A stretch of DNA of 64,000 nucleotides from an uncultured Winogradskyella sp. (GCF_947501905.1 NZ_CANMXL010000004.1:62001-126000), one strand, 5' to 3'; shown: positions 43,642-53,713, counted from the first letter of the stretch. The notes: generated by a model from the letters alone, not told the origin. Numbers and translations are program-made.

Positions 43642-43729
43642 AGAATTTAGAAACTCTTATTTTCAATATTCAGTAACATAATATGGTTTTTGTATACTAA
43701 CTTGTCATACATCCTTAAACCAATCCAAA

Positions 43730-45532
43730 ATGAAAAATTATATTCTAGGTCTAATACTTTTACTTTTTACAATAAGTATATATACGCAAACCGATAAGCG
43801 CTTAAAAGGTATTGAAAAACATTTTAACTCTATACTCGAAAGTACAAAAGCTCCAGGATTTGCAGTTGCTATTGTAGAAGGAGATAAAGTAATTTATGCC
43901 AAAGGTTTTGGTTATAGCGATTACGAAAATAAAATTCCCGCAAATGCCAATACATTATATGCTATTGGTTCATCTACAAAAGCATTTACATCTTCGTTAT
44001 TGGGATTACTGAGAGAAGATAAAGAGCTTTCATTTAATGATAGCCCAAGACAATATGTGCCAGATTTAGAGTTTTTTAATGATGAAATGAATAATGGTAT
44101 TATTATTAAAGATTTAATGCGTCATACGACAGGATTGCCAAGACATGACGGAGCGTGGTATTTTTTTCCAAGCAAAAATAAAGACAGTTTGATTACAAGA
44201 TTAAAGCATCATGAACCATTTACAGGGGTTAGACAAAAATGGTATTATAACAATTTTGGTTTTTTACTTCAAGGCGTCATTACAGAAAAGATTACTGGTA
44301 AGTCATGGGAAGAAAATATAGAAGATAAATTTTTCAAACCTCTTGGTATGAATCGTTCTAAGACAATGATCTCTGGTATGAAAGAAAGCTCTAACGCTGC
44401 GATAGGCTATACTCTTGATGAAGATCGTAGTATTGAGAAAATGGACTATTATGATATATCAGGTATGTCACCCGCTGGAAGCATAAATAGTAGTGTTAAT
44501 GATATGACAAAGTGGTTAATCACTTGGATAAACAATGGAAAATATAACGACGAACAAATTATCCCAGAAGATTATATTAAAGAAGCGATGAGTTCTCAAG
44601 CTGTAGTTGCAAGTGCAAGGCCAAGTGAAGAGTTGCCAGGAGTGCATTTTGCGAATTATGGTTACGGCTGGTTTTTGCATTCATACAAAGGCCATTATAT
44701 GGTAGAACATGGTGGTAATATTGATGGTTTTTCAGCGAGTGTTGGTTTCTATCCTTCCGATAAAATAGGAGTTGTCGTCCTAACCAATCAAAATGGGTCA
44801 GCAGTGCCAAGATTAGTTAGAAATACTGTAGCAGATTATATGCTTAAAGTTGAAAAAACAGAATGGGCAAAAAAGCATAAAGAAGATATGGCTAAAGCTA
44901 TTGAAGCTCAAGAGAAAGTGAATGAAGATAAAGAACTTTCTAATGTAAAAAACACAAGACCATCTCATGCAAAATTAGATTATACAGGTTTTTATGAAAA
45001 TAAGGGTTATGGTAAGTTTGAAATAAAACTGGAAAATGATTCATTAGTAACGACTTTGAACAATAAACGTCAATATATTCATCATTTCCATTACGACACA
45101 TTTGAAATGATAGATTACTCTGATGGCAAGGTAGATTCAACAGCAATTGGTAACTCTTTAAAGGTCAATTTCAAGACTAGTGAAGCAGGTGATATAGAAT
45201 CATTATCAACGTCTATAGAACCGACTACCGATGCTATTGTTTTTAAGCGTACGCCAAATACTATAGATGTAGATACTGAAACTTTAGCAAAATATGTTGG
45301 TAAATATGATTTAGCTGGTACAGAAATCAAGATGTATATCAAAGACGAAAATGTACTCTATGCTTTCTTAGAAGGTCAACCAGAATATGAACTTGTACCA
45401 ACTGCTGAGCATAAGTTTAATCTTAAGATTCTTGATGGCTATAAAGTTGAATTTATTGAAACTGATGATAAAATTACAGATGTAAAGTTTATACAGCCAA
45501 ATGGCGTATTTAAAGCAACAAAAAAAGAATAG
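43730..45532 (+). CDS. Serine hydrolase, class C beta-lactamase fold, with DUF3471-like C-terminus
   Basis: A 600-aa exported protein with a signal peptide (MKNYILGLILLLFTISIYTQ). The penicillin-binding/beta-lactamase motifs are SSTKAF (SxxK, about residue 83), YNNFG (YxN, about 168) and EHGGNIDG (HxG, about 326), so the catalytic set is complete. From about residue 410 it has two repeats of a lipocalin-like DUF3471 region (DYTGFYENKGYGKFEIKL and KYVGKYDLAGTEIKMYI). It is probably a periplasmic D-peptidase or esterase; the substrate is unknown. Confidence 0.9.
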   Translation: MKNYILGLILLLFTISIYTQTDKRLKGIEKHFNSILESTKAPGFAVAIVEGDKVIYAKGFGYSDYENKIPANANTLYAIGSSTKAFTSSLLGLLREDKELSFNDSPRQYVPDLEFFNDEMNNGIIIKDLMRHTTGLPRHDGAWYFFPSKNKDSLITRLKHHEPFTGVRQKWYYNNFGFLLQGVITEKITGKSWEENIEDKFFKPLGMNRSKTMISGMKESSNAAIGYTLDEDRSIEKMDYYDISGMSPAGSINSSVNDMTKWLITWINNGKYNDEQIIPEDYIKEAMSSQAVVASARPSEELPGVHFANYGYGWFLHSYKGHYMVEHGGNIDGFSASVGFYPSDKIGVVVLTNQNGSAVPRLVRNTVADYMLKVEKTEWAKKHKEDMAKAIEAQEKVNEDKELSNVKNTRPSHAKLDYTGFYENKGYGKFEIKLENDSLVTTLNNKRQYIHHFHYDTFEMIDYSDGKVDSTAIGNSLKVNFKTSEAGDIESLSTSIEPTTDAIVFKRTPNTIDVDTETLAKYVGKYDLAGTEIKMYIKDENVLYAFLEGQPEYELVPTAEHKFNLKILDGYKVEFIETDDKITDVKFIQPNGVFKATKKE

Positions 45533-45557
45533 TTAAATAATTTTTTACAACAAATTG

Positions 45558-45583
45558 GGCTGGATAATTAAATTTATCTAGCC
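45558..45583. terminator. Possible bidirectional terminator
   Basis: A 10-bp imperfect stem (GGCTGGATAA / TTATCTAGCC) lies between the convergent serine-hydrolase gene and the ABC ATPase gene and overlaps the latter's stop. The T-tract is weak. Confidence 0.5.
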
Positions 45584-46258
45584 TATTATTTTACCATCTA
45601 CCATTGTTAGTTTTCTGTCAGCCATAGCTGCTAATTCTTGGTTATGAGTAACAATAACAAAAGTTTGTTTAAACTCTTCTCGAAGTTTAAAGAAGAGTTG
45701 ATGTAGCTGTTCTGCAGATTCACTGTCTAAATTTCCAGAAGGCTCATCAGCAAATATAATTTTAGGGTTGTTTATTAACGCTCTTGCTACAGCTACGCGT
45801 TGTTGCTCACCACCAGACATAGAATTTGGCTTATGATGTATGCGTTCTGATAATCCTAAATAGGAGAGTAACTCTTTTGCACGTTTTTCGGCATCAGCTT
45901 TTGGTATTCTGTTTATAAAAGCAGGTATGCAAACATTTTCTAAAGCTGTAAACTCTGGTAACAACTGATGAAACTGAAAGATAAACCCAATATTAGTATT
46001 TCTAAATTGAGCCAAAGCTTTATCATTAAGTTGATTTATTGCCGTACCGTTGATTATAAGCTGCGTATCATCTTTGTAATCAGGTTTGTCTAAGGTGCCA
46101 AGAATTTGTAATAGCGTTGTTTTACCTGCTCCAGAAGCGCCAACAATAGATATGATTTCACTTTCCGCTATGGTTATATCTACACCTTTTAAGACTTGTA
46201 GCTCTTTATAAGCTTTAAAAATTTGCTTAGCTGAAATGATAGACTTTGAGTGCGTCAC
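45578..46258 (-). CDS. ABC transporter ATP-binding protein, LolD/MacB type
   Basis: A 226-aa ABC ATPase. It has Walker [10 protein letters not shown] (about residue 37), Q-loop [18 protein letters not shown] (about 92), signature [15 protein letters not shown] (about 143), Walker [13 protein letters not shown] and the switch His in IVTHNQEL. The sequence type is that of LolD in lipoprotein release, or a MacB-like exporter. No permease gene is adjacent. It lies 3 bases downstream of the DUF5916 gene, so it is co-transcribed. Confidence 0.9.
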   Translation of the reverse strand: MTHSKSIISAKQIFKAYKELQVLKGVDITIAESEIISIVGASGAGKTTLLQILGTLDKPDYKDDTQLIINGTAINQLNDKALAQFRNTNIGFIFQFHQLLPEFTALENVCIPAFINRIPKADAEKRAKELLSYLGLSERIHHKPNSMSGGEQQRVAVARALINNPKIIFADEPSGNLDSESAEQLHQLFFKLREEFKQTFVIVTHNQELAAMADRKLTMVDGKIIG

Positions 46259-46261
46259 TAA

Positions 46262-48835
46262 TTATTGATATGAGTTGTAATTATAACCGTCAATATAAGA
46301 ATTATCTATCATTGCGTTACGTCTTAAAGTTTCATTATGCATTTGTGTTTGCAAACCAAGAGCTTTGGTGCTATTATTTTTTTTCTTGAATATACCTTTA
46401 ATACTGTTATAATCAATGAAATACTGCAATCTTACAGACAGAATGTGATTAATGTCTTGATCAAATAAATCACCTAAACTTTCAAAATAATTGTCTTCAG
46501 AATTTGTTCCAGCATTGAATAATTGATTTCTATATAATGCAGTTAAAAAACTTCCTGGTCCAACTTGCCATGTGTAATTTAAGTCTAAGTTCCATGTATT
46601 AAAATTCACATTAGAATCTCCTAATCCTAATTCATCCCATGTATTAGCTTGCTCAACAAGAGTACCATCTTCTTGCAAGAAATATGGGTTATTATCATAA
46701 TTCACAGTAGACCAGAAGTTCCTTAAGGTTAATGATACCGTATGAAAAGGATTAAAAGTGTAACTGCCAGACAAAGAATTCTCTATTGTTATGATGTCTC
46801 TTTCTCCAAAAATGATTTCTCCATCAATGTTATTAGAATTGTTAGCAAATCCTCGACTACCTTTGTTATTTTGATACGAATAATTAAAACCTAATCTAAA
46901 TTTATCACTCAGACGAAGGGCAGGAGAGACATTAAATCTATACCCAAAAAGATCTCTTTCGCTATCAAAAGCATGGAATGTATTTGCACCTAATCCAACA
47001 GATAGTAATTTATTTTCATTGGTGTTAATGTCAGCACGAATAAAACCAATATTCTCAAACACAAAAAAGCGCTTATTCTCAAAATCTCTTGGCTCAAAAA
47101 AATCGAATTGCTTGCCAGGTTCAAAATTAATACTTCCCCTTAATCTCAATAACTTTTTTGTCTGTGCATTTACAAAGAATCCAAAATTTGTTCCTGAGAA
47201 TTCACCTGGCTTGTAAAGTCGTCTGTAGTTGACGTAGAAATTCGCGAAGAAACTATTTAGCTTTTCAGTAGGTTCAAATATTCTGTAATTAATATCAATT
47301 CCAAAATTGTTGAAGTTGTTTCTAAAATTTAAACCAATATCGTTTATATCAAACTTATCATTAGAAAAACTATGATCAAAGCTATATCTGAATTTTCCGT
47401 GAGATTTACCAATTCTAAAAAATGAATTAAAACCAAATTCGCCATCTAAATCAAACTCTGTCTGGCTAACTTTAAGGTCAGTTCTGATATTATAAGTATT
47501 ACGTTTGTTGTTAATATTTGCAACTAATGCACCTGAATACGCATCTCTAAACTCTGACCCATTACGCCAAACACTTGTGTTTACAATACCTATTGAAGAA
47601 TTACCATTAAACTGCTGGTCGATTACAAATATATTATAGTTGGTAAGTGGTTCTATAATCTCATTTCTGCTCTCATCTGTGACATTATTAGTAACAACAG
47701 CTTCTGTTTTTTCGGTTACAGCATTAAAAATACCAATACCTAATCCGTTTTCATTTCTTCCAGAAATTTTTAATGCATTAAGCACTTTAACATTGTCAGG
47801 GACATTACTTACACTTTCTTCATCAGTGATGTCAATACTACCTCTTGGTGCAGCACCAATTCTTCTTGAGAAGAATAAATTACCTTTATTAAATAAATCT
47901 ACACCTTCAGTAAAAAATTGTCGCTGTTCTCCAAAAGTTTGTTCAAAAGGGCCTAGATTTAGTACCAAATTGTCGAAGCCTGCTTGACTAAAGTCAGGAA
48001 TTAATGTAGCATCTAAAGTGATATTTTCTGTAATACCGTATTTAACATCCATTCCAAGCTTAAATGTTGGCTTATCGAAGTTGTCAAAAACTGTAGATGC
48101 AAATGGATAAAGATTAAGTCTTACAGGTGGTTCAATATCTTTTATTCCCTTAAGCTCTCCATGATATAAGCCAATATTGCCTTTTGTTCTGTCTAATGGA
48201 TTCCATGTGTATTGGGTATTATTGACCTGAAATCGTCTATGGAATTGCATTCCCCATGTTTTAACATCTTTTGAGAAACGCAACGTTCTGTAGGGGATTT
48301 TCATCTCTACAATCCACCCATCGTCCACAATTTTTACTGCGCTATCCCATACAGCACTCCATCCAAAATCCTCACCATTATTAGGGTTGGCAATAGCATC
48401 GGCTTGTGTACCAGAACTAAAAACGAAAAATTCTGTATCGTTTTGTGCATCATTATTTGGATTGAGAACTACTAAAAAGAAGTCCGATTGTCCAAAATTA
48501 TCACGGCTTGTTAACTGTCTTTGTATCTCTTCTGGTTTGTCATATAAATATGCTGAAATGTATATGGCATTATCATCATAAGCCATTTTTACTATTGTCT
48601 TTTGATAATCTAATGGTTTTACACCCATTTCTGGTCTAAATTGTGTAAAGTCTGAAGCTATCTCTGCGTTTTCCCATACAGCATCATCTAAAACACCATC
48701 AATTTTTGGAGCTGTACTTGTTCGCTGTATGTTTAATGTTTTTTTATTTTCTGGGTCTATGTTAACTTCTTGAGAGAAAGTAAAACTAAAGACACTAATA
48801 AAAAGAAGTAGAATAAAAATTGAACGTACGTTCAT
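46262..48835 (-). CDS. CBM9-like/DUF5916 outer-membrane protein
   Basis: An 857-aa exported protein with a signal peptide ending FTFSQ. A carbohydrate-binding family 9-like domain (about residues 38-230) starts with APKIDGVLDDAVWENA and contains AIYISAYLYDKPEEI. The rest is DUF5916, predicted to be an outer-membrane beta-barrel because of many alternating aromatic strands and a C-terminal region ending YNSYQ. The role is unknown; the family is common in Bacteroidota. The 220 bases upstream of it show nothing I can assign. Confidence 0.9.
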   Translation of the reverse strand: MNVRSIFILLLFISVFSFTFSQEVNIDPENKKTLNIQRTSTAPKIDGVLDDAVWENAEIASDFTQFRPEMGVKPLDYQKTIVKMAYDDNAIYISAYLYDKPEEIQRQLTSRDNFGQSDFFLVVLNPNNDAQNDTEFFVFSSGTQADAIANPNNGEDFGWSAVWDSAVKIVDDGWIVEMKIPYRTLRFSKDVKTWGMQFHRRFQVNNTQYTWNPLDRTKGNIGLYHGELKGIKDIEPPVRLNLYPFASTVFDNFDKPTFKLGMDVKYGITENITLDATLIPDFSQAGFDNLVLNLGPFEQTFGEQRQFFTEGVDLFNKGNLFFSRRIGAAPRGSIDITDEESVSNVPDNVKVLNALKISGRNENGLGIGIFNAVTEKTEAVVTNNVTDESRNEIIEPLTNYNIFVIDQQFNGNSSIGIVNTSVWRNGSEFRDAYSGALVANINNKRNTYNIRTDLKVSQTEFDLDGEFGFNSFFRIGKSHGKFRYSFDHSFSNDKFDINDIGLNFRNNFNNFGIDINYRIFEPTEKLNSFFANFYVNYRRLYKPGEFSGTNFGFFVNAQTKKLLRLRGSINFEPGKQFDFFEPRDFENKRFFVFENIGFIRADINTNENKLLSVGLGANTFHAFDSERDLFGYRFNVSPALRLSDKFRLGFNYSYQNNKGSRGFANNSNNIDGEIIFGERDIITIENSLSGSYTFNPFHTVSLTLRNFWSTVNYDNNPYFLQEDGTLVEQANTWDELGLGDSNVNFNTWNLDLNYTWQVGPGSFLTALYRNQLFNAGTNSEDNYFESLGDLFDQDINHILSVRLQYFIDYNSIKGIFKKKNNSTKALGLQTQMHNETLRRNAMIDNSYIDGYNYNSYQ

Positions 48836-49056
48836 AATTGATTGACTGATGATAGTTAGTAATGTATAAAAGATGTAATTATTACGCGATTGTTACACCT
48901 TAACAGCACAAATCTACATTCTCATGATATGCGGTGCTCTTAATTAAAAGTTAAAAAGGTTTAAGAGTTGTTAATATGCATTATTGAAAAATCTGACAAC
49001 ATCAAATTTGGAATACTTATTGTTCTAAGATTATTAGTTAATATTTAATTTTTTTA

Positions 49057-49317
49057 ATGAAGAAATACCCAAAACTATTCTTAAGTCTTTTGCTAGATGC
49101 AATGGGCTATCTATCATTTATTATTCCAGGAATTGGTGAGTTTTCAGATGTTATCTGGGCACCGTTTTCTGGCTTTATAATGACAAAACTTTATAAAGGC
49201 AAAGCAGGAAAAATTGCTGGTGTAATCGCTTTTTTAGAGGAAGCATTTCCTTTTAGTGATGTTATACCAACATTTACTATCATGTGGATTTATACTTATA
49301 TTATAAAAAGGAAGTAA
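49057..49317 (+). CDS. Small membrane protein (86 aa)
   Basis: An 86-aa protein with three hydrophobic stretches (about 7-24, 30-42, 52-80). Distinctive residues are LLDAMGYLSFIIPGIGEFSD, VIWAPFSGFIMTKLYKG and EEAFPFSDVIPTFT. Similar short proteins occur in other flavobacteria, but I know no function. It is alone on this strand, between the DUF5916 gene and a convergent lipoprotein gene. Confidence 0.8.
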   Translation: MKKYPKLFLSLLLDAMGYLSFIIPGIGEFSDVIWAPFSGFIMTKLYKGKAGKIAGVIAFLEEAFPFSDVIPTFTIMWIYTYIIKRK

Positions 49318-49326
49318 ACAAAAAAA

Positions 49327-49348
49327 GCACCTTAGAAGGTGCTTTTTT
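49327..49348. terminator. Bidirectional terminator
   Basis: A 6-bp stem (GCACCT / AGGTGC) with loop TAGA is preceded by six A and followed by six T, serving both convergent genes. Confidence 0.8.
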
Positions 49349-49364
49349 ATATATAAATATGTTA

Positions 49365-49934
49365 TTAGTTAACATTGTAAGTAAACGTAACTTCAACATC
49401 TGTTTCTCCACCTGCATTAGTAATATCACCATTGCTAACACCTGCAGCATCTTTTATTGGCTCGTGAATTAATGTCACTGTTAAAGTATTACCAGTAGAA
49501 GCTGTTCCAGCAGTTAATGTAATAGTAATACCAACTGGGTCGCCATTTCCATCCGTATCAGCGTATGCAAATGATGAATTAGCAGATCCTGTAAACTCAT
49601 AGAAAAATTGGTGTTCATCATCTTCTTGAGCAACTTCTAATGTTATGTTTTCAGCAGGTGTTTCAAGTTCGTTTAATACTTGAACAGTTCCATTGTATGT
49701 TACACCTGCAGTTAAATCAGCATTTGTTACTACTGGTGGGTTAGGACCATCTCCATCTAAATCTTGTGATAACATTACTACATTAGCTCCACCACCTTGA
49801 GGTGTTAGTGTTAAACGAAGGGTCGTTATTACTTCTTCTTCGTTTACTGGATCTGGATTGTCATCGTCTGATGAACAAGAGACAATAAATAAAGAAGCAA
49901 GTAATGTTAAGAAAGATATTTTTAAAGTTTTCAT
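49365..49934 (-). CDS. Lipoprotein of the TonB metal-uptake cluster
   Basis: A 189-aa lipoprotein: the lipobox (LFIVSC, Cys at residue 20) is followed by SSDDDNPDP, the acidic tether typical of Bacteroidota surface lipoproteins. The mature part is Thr/Gly-rich and beta-strand-rich, with DEHQFFYEF near residue 108. Close relatives are often named 'type 1 periplasmic binding fold superfamily protein', a name I recall and cannot test. It is 19 bases downstream of the TonB-dependent receptor gene and probably acts with it at the cell surface. Confidence 0.85.
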   Translation of the reverse strand: MKTLKISFLTLLASLFIVSCSSDDDNPDPVNEEEVITTLRLTLTPQGGGANVVMLSQDLDGDGPNPPVVTNADLTAGVTYNGTVQVLNELETPAENITLEVAQEDDEHQFFYEFTGSANSSFAYADTDGNGDPVGITITLTAGTASTGNTLTVTLIHEPIKDAAGVSNGDITNAGGETDVEVTFTYNVN

Positions 49935-49953
49935 ATTTGTATTTTTTTGATTG

Positions 49954-52353
49954 TTAATAATTTAATTGTAATTGTAGCATAATATTTCTGCCTAAATCGT
50001 CTGCAAAATAACGCAATCTGTTTAGGTAGGTTCTGTAATTAGTATCTAATAAGTTGTTTATACTTAATCCTACATTTAATGCTACTTTTTTAGATATAGG
50101 AAAAGTGGCCTCACTGTAAAAATGTAATAGATGATATGCAGGTGGTGGCGTACTGATATCTACTAAGATAGTTTCATTAGTGGAAGCAATAAAGGTTTCA
50201 AAATTAAAATCTGGAAATTCATTCTGTTCAAACACCCATTCGGACTTTAAGCTAGCCGAAAAGTTATTCCATTCAGGTTTAGTAAAGGTTATTGTATTAT
50301 TTGTATTAAACGCAGGAATATCAATTATGGCTTGACTCTCTTTTGTGTCTTTTGCCTTAATAAAAGCAGAGAGGTTAGACCATTGAAAATTATTTGTAAA
50401 TGCATAGCTAGTTGACAAATCCATACCAAAGAAAGCAGCATTCGTTTGTGTAAACTCCCAAACAGGGAAAGCGCCTCTTATCGTCTGTTCAATCCCAGAT
50501 GGTCTTAAATACATAAAATCATTGATTCTATTATAAAAGGCATCTATGTTTAGATTGAATTTTGATTTCGATAAATTATAAGTCAGAGAAATACGATTGG
50601 ATATTTCTTGGTTTAAGCGTAAATCACCCAATTCAATTCGAGCTGCAGAGTGGTGTAGACCATCACTAAAAAGCTCAGAAGGATTAGGAGGTCTACTAGA
50701 TAAACCATAATTAGCCAATAGATAACTATCATCATTTAGGTTATGCATAACACCAACAGATGCCGATATATTGTGATAGTCAAATACTGGATTAGTTAGT
50801 AATTGCGTTCCTAAATCATCAATAATTATATCAGCAAAATCTGCATTATAACCACGTTCATTCCAACGAGATATTTGATAAAATTTCTTTGCATCTATTC
50901 TATTGAAATCGTAACGTAAACCAGCATCTAAAGTCAAGTCATCATTAATTACCCATTCCGTGGTACCGTAAACACCAAAATCATACTTATCATAATCTGG
51001 AATCAATCGTCTTACACCTGTATCTGGATTGGCAAAATTGTTTTGATATCTTCCCATAAAACCAAAAGTGACTTTTCGTTTTAAATTAGCATCTAACACA
51101 ACATCTGCCATAATAGTGTGCGTTTGCAGGTTTAAGTCTAATGCAGGTGTATCTCTATCTTCACCTACACGAACATCAAACTCAAAACGTTGATTATTCT
51201 GGTAGTCGTATTGTAAATTTAGCTTTCCAAAATTTTTAAAACGTTTATAATATAAAGCTTTTGCTAAATGATGTGTAATCTCTTGTTTTGGAGAATTAAT
51301 ATCATAGCTAAAATCTTCTACTATAAAAGGCTCTTGTGAGTTTATGGCATCAACCAAATCGCGAATATTTCCTATATGAGCTGACCTTAAAATTCCGATT
51401 TCATTATTCAGGTAACTATAAAAGACTTCAAAACCAGATTCAAAAGTTTTCTTACCACCATTAATAGTAAATCCTTGAGAATTTATGCCTGTATTTGTTA
51501 GAACATAATCTGGAGCTTCGAAGTCACCATTTTGCTTTACAGTACCTTGAACATTAGCAAACCAACCACTCTGAAATGTTTTGTTTAAAGAAGACGTAAT
51601 ATTATAACCACGCCCGTTTGTCTGTCCATTTATAGCCGTTTTGCCATAAAGTGTGTCTTTTAAGATTACACGAACAGGATTTATAACAATTACACCTCCA
51701 ATGGCATCTCCACCATATTGTAAGGCACCAGAACCTTTAATAACTGAAATCTGATTAGCAGAATTAATATCTATACTCGGTGCATGTTCAATACCCCATT
51801 CTTGGTCTTGTAAGCGCACATTGTTATTAACAATTAGCAGACGACTACTATGCATGCCATTAACCATAGGTTTTACAATAGTATTTCCAGTATTAATAGA
51901 AGAAACACCAGGCACTTCTTTTAATGCATCACCAAGGCTTAAGCTACTGTATTTTTTTAACGCTTCAGAATTTATTATGGTTTCTTGAGCTGTTAATGTC
52001 TCTTTTTTATTTCCCTGCGTCTTTATAGAAACTTCATTTAATTCTTCAATATGGTGCTCTAAATCTATAAGTTTATAAATATCTCCATTAATCTCATATG
52101 TAAGTGTTTTTGTTTCACAACCTACATGAGAAATAATTAATGTCAATGAACCATTGCAAAGATTTTCAATCTTAAACTTTCCATCAATGTCTGACGTCGT
52201 ATACTTATCTAAAGTTTTGATATATATAGTCGCACCAATGATTGGTGTCTTATCATGAAAATCAATAAGTTCTCCAAGAAATATATTATTGCAGTCTTGG
52301 GAAAATCCTGAATAAAAGAATGTTAAAGCTACTATTATAAAAAATCGCTTCAT
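49954..52353 (-). CDS. TonB-dependent receptor, probably for a metal (ZnuD-like)
   Basis: A 799-aa outer-membrane receptor. A signal peptide (ending GFSQ) is followed by a carboxypeptidase-regulatory-like domain (about 25-105), a plug domain (about 118-230) and a 22-strand barrel ending in an aromatic-rich terminus (LQLQLNY). The plug has VNGMHSSRLLIVNNNVRLQ and QEWGIEHAPSID, a pattern seen in ZnuD-type zinc receptors. No SusD partner is adjacent, arguing against glycan uptake. It lies between a His-containing small protein and a lipoprotein in the same operon. Confidence 0.88.
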   Translation of the reverse strand: MKRFFIIVALTFFYSGFSQDCNNIFLGELIDFHDKTPIIGATIYIKTLDKYTTSDIDGKFKIENLCNGSLTLIISHVGCETKTLTYEINGDIYKLIDLEHHIEELNEVSIKTQGNKKETLTAQETIINSEALKKYSSLSLGDALKEVPGVSSINTGNTIVKPMVNGMHSSRLLIVNNNVRLQDQEWGIEHAPSIDINSANQISVIKGSGALQYGGDAIGGVIVINPVRVILKDTLYGKTAINGQTNGRGYNITSSLNKTFQSGWFANVQGTVKQNGDFEAPDYVLTNTGINSQGFTINGGKKTFESGFEVFYSYLNNEIGILRSAHIGNIRDLVDAINSQEPFIVEDFSYDINSPKQEITHHLAKALYYKRFKNFGKLNLQYDYQNNQRFEFDVRVGEDRDTPALDLNLQTHTIMADVVLDANLKRKVTFGFMGRYQNNFANPDTGVRRLIPDYDKYDFGVYGTTEWVINDDLTLDAGLRYDFNRIDAKKFYQISRWNERGYNADFADIIIDDLGTQLLTNPVFDYHNISASVGVMHNLNDDSYLLANYGLSSRPPNPSELFSDGLHHSAARIELGDLRLNQEISNRISLTYNLSKSKFNLNIDAFYNRINDFMYLRPSGIEQTIRGAFPVWEFTQTNAAFFGMDLSTSYAFTNNFQWSNLSAFIKAKDTKESQAIIDIPAFNTNNTITFTKPEWNNFSASLKSEWVFEQNEFPDFNFETFIASTNETILVDISTPPPAYHLLHFYSEATFPISKKVALNVGLSINNLLDTNYRTYLNRLRYFADDLGRNIMLQLQLNY

Positions 52354-52425
52354 TAAAAAAATAATAAATGTGTAATTAAAACACCTCTAATATGATGTTT
52401 TAAAAGAATGAATTTCAGTTTTTAA

Positions 52426-52758
52426 TTAAACTGAAGTAGGTGGGCCTCTGAGAGAAGTTTGAAGCCTTTGATAATCGCTTATAAAAGTATACTGTGATTT
52501 TATCTCAAGTCTTACTTGTTCAATTTCTAGAACATTTATAGGCTTTAATAAATGAACATATTGTGTATTGAGTTTAAATTTGTAAAAGTCACAATCTATA
52601 TCTAACTCGTGTAAATGTGATGTAGATTCACCATAACACACTTCGTGCTCATGATTTTGAAATCCATGAGAGAATTTCACTAAAGCAGGAGTAATTATAG
52701 CAATAACGAGTGTTAAAGCTATAATTTTGAAGCAGATATGTTCTGTGTTTATTCTCAA
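52426..52758 (-). CDS. Small exported protein with His/Cys-rich segment (110 aa)
   Basis: A 110-aa protein starting with TTG at 52758, whose start overlaps the upstream stop by 4 bases (TTGA). One hydrophobic segment (about 10-27) acts as export signal or anchor. It is followed by HGFQNHEHEVCYGE and STSHLHELDIDCDF, clusters of His and Cys that could bind metal. The C-terminus ends LRGPPTSV, a tail I associate with small proteins placed before metal-uptake receptors. It precedes the TonB-dependent receptor by 72 bases. Confidence 0.78.
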   Translation of the reverse strand: MRINTEHICFKIIALTLVIAIITPALVKFSHGFQNHEHEVCYGESTSHLHELDIDCDFYKFKLNTQYVHLLKPINVLEIEQVRLEIKSQYTFISDYQRLQTSLRGPPTSV

Positions 52759-53249
52759 TCTATAAATCGACTTAAACCAAAGCGTCTCAACATTTTCTTT
52801 TCAAAATTCCAGAAAAATTGAAACTGCCCAAATAACCACCCAAAGATAACTAAAAGGATTTGGTAAAAAATTAGCCCAATGATAATAAATAATACCCAAT
52901 ATATAAAAGGGTTTAGGTTTTCTTTAGTAATTCCTATAAGCTTTATAATTGGCCTGCCTATAAACATTGAAGAACTACCAGTAATGGCAAAGACTATAAA
53001 AACACGTATCATTTCCCATTTCTGGTCAAGAATCCACTTTTTTTCTAGTTTTTTGAATAGAAATAGTATAAACTTAAGTAATACAAAAAACAAAGCTGCT
53101 GCAAATATAACTGTAGCGATAACCCCAAATTTACTAATTACAGCATTTGATATTTTATATGATGTGTAGGCTAAAGCAATAATTCCTAGAAAAGGAAATA
53201 ATAATTGCCAATCTTGGGTAATTTCCCAACGTTTTTTAAATTTTTCCAT
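52755..53249 (-). CDS. Membrane protein with internal duplication (DUF6787-like)
   Basis: A 164-aa protein with four hydrophobic segments. Two similar units are visible: one begins KFKKRWEITQDWQLLFPFLG near residue 3, the other KLEKKWILDQKWEMIRVFIV near residue 67, each a basic amphipathic start followed by membrane helices. The C-terminus is FNFEKKMLRRFGLSRFID-like and basic. DUF6787 is a possible family from memory, but that name usually covers one unit. The following 110-aa gene is coupled to it by a TTGA overlap. Confidence 0.78.
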   Translation of the reverse strand: MEKFKKRWEITQDWQLLFPFLGIIALAYTSYKISNAVISKFGVIATVIFAAALFFVLLKFILFLFKKLEKKWILDQKWEMIRVFIVFAITGSSSMFIGRPIIKLIGITKENLNPFIYWVLFIIIGLIFYQILLVIFGWLFGQFQFFWNFEKKMLRRFGLSRFID

Positions 53250-53275
53250 AGCGTTAAAAACGCAGCAAATTTACA

Positions 53276-53713
53276 TTAAATTCTAGGAGTAAACGGCCCT
53301 AGTTTTTGTTTATATTTTAATTGAAAATAAATAAAGTAGTTGTAAAGTTTATAGTTAATCTCATAGCCATAATCTTCTCTATTGTTATAATCTATTCTTA
53401 GTTCATATAAGTTAGAATCAAATTGTAAAGGTTGATTTACTCTAATATTCCAATTGTTTACATAAATCTGATTTCGAGCCTCCATGTACTCTTGCGAGTA
53501 ATAGTGTCTGGGTCTAGCAGTGGTAATCAACCAGGCATTAAAACCAGGTTCAATAATAATAATTTCATAAGCATTTTCATCACTATCGATAACTACAGTA
53601 TCATTAGCAACAAGGCTTTCTTCACGTTCTTCACTAACTGGTTTTGGACCATCAATAGATTTACAGCTTGCGACTAGTATTAATACGAGTAGAAATGGAA
53701 TAATCTTTTTCAT
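53276..53713 (-). CDS. Lipoprotein (DUF6146-like)
   Basis: A 145-aa lipoprotein with lipobox LVASC (Cys at residue 17). The mature part has the distinctive IIIIEPGFNAWLITTARP, RHYYSQEYMEARNQIYV and YGYEINYKLYNYFIYFQL, which I associate with DUF6146, a Bacteroidota-specific family of unknown role. It precedes the duplicated membrane protein by 26 bases on the same strand. Confidence 0.82.
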   Translation of the reverse strand: MKKIIPFLLVLILVASCKSIDGPKPVSEEREESLVANDTVVIDSDENAYEIIIIEPGFNAWLITTARPRHYYSQEYMEARNQIYVNNWNIRVNQPLQFDSNLYELRIDYNNREDYGYEINYKLYNYFIYFQLKYKQKLGPFTPRI

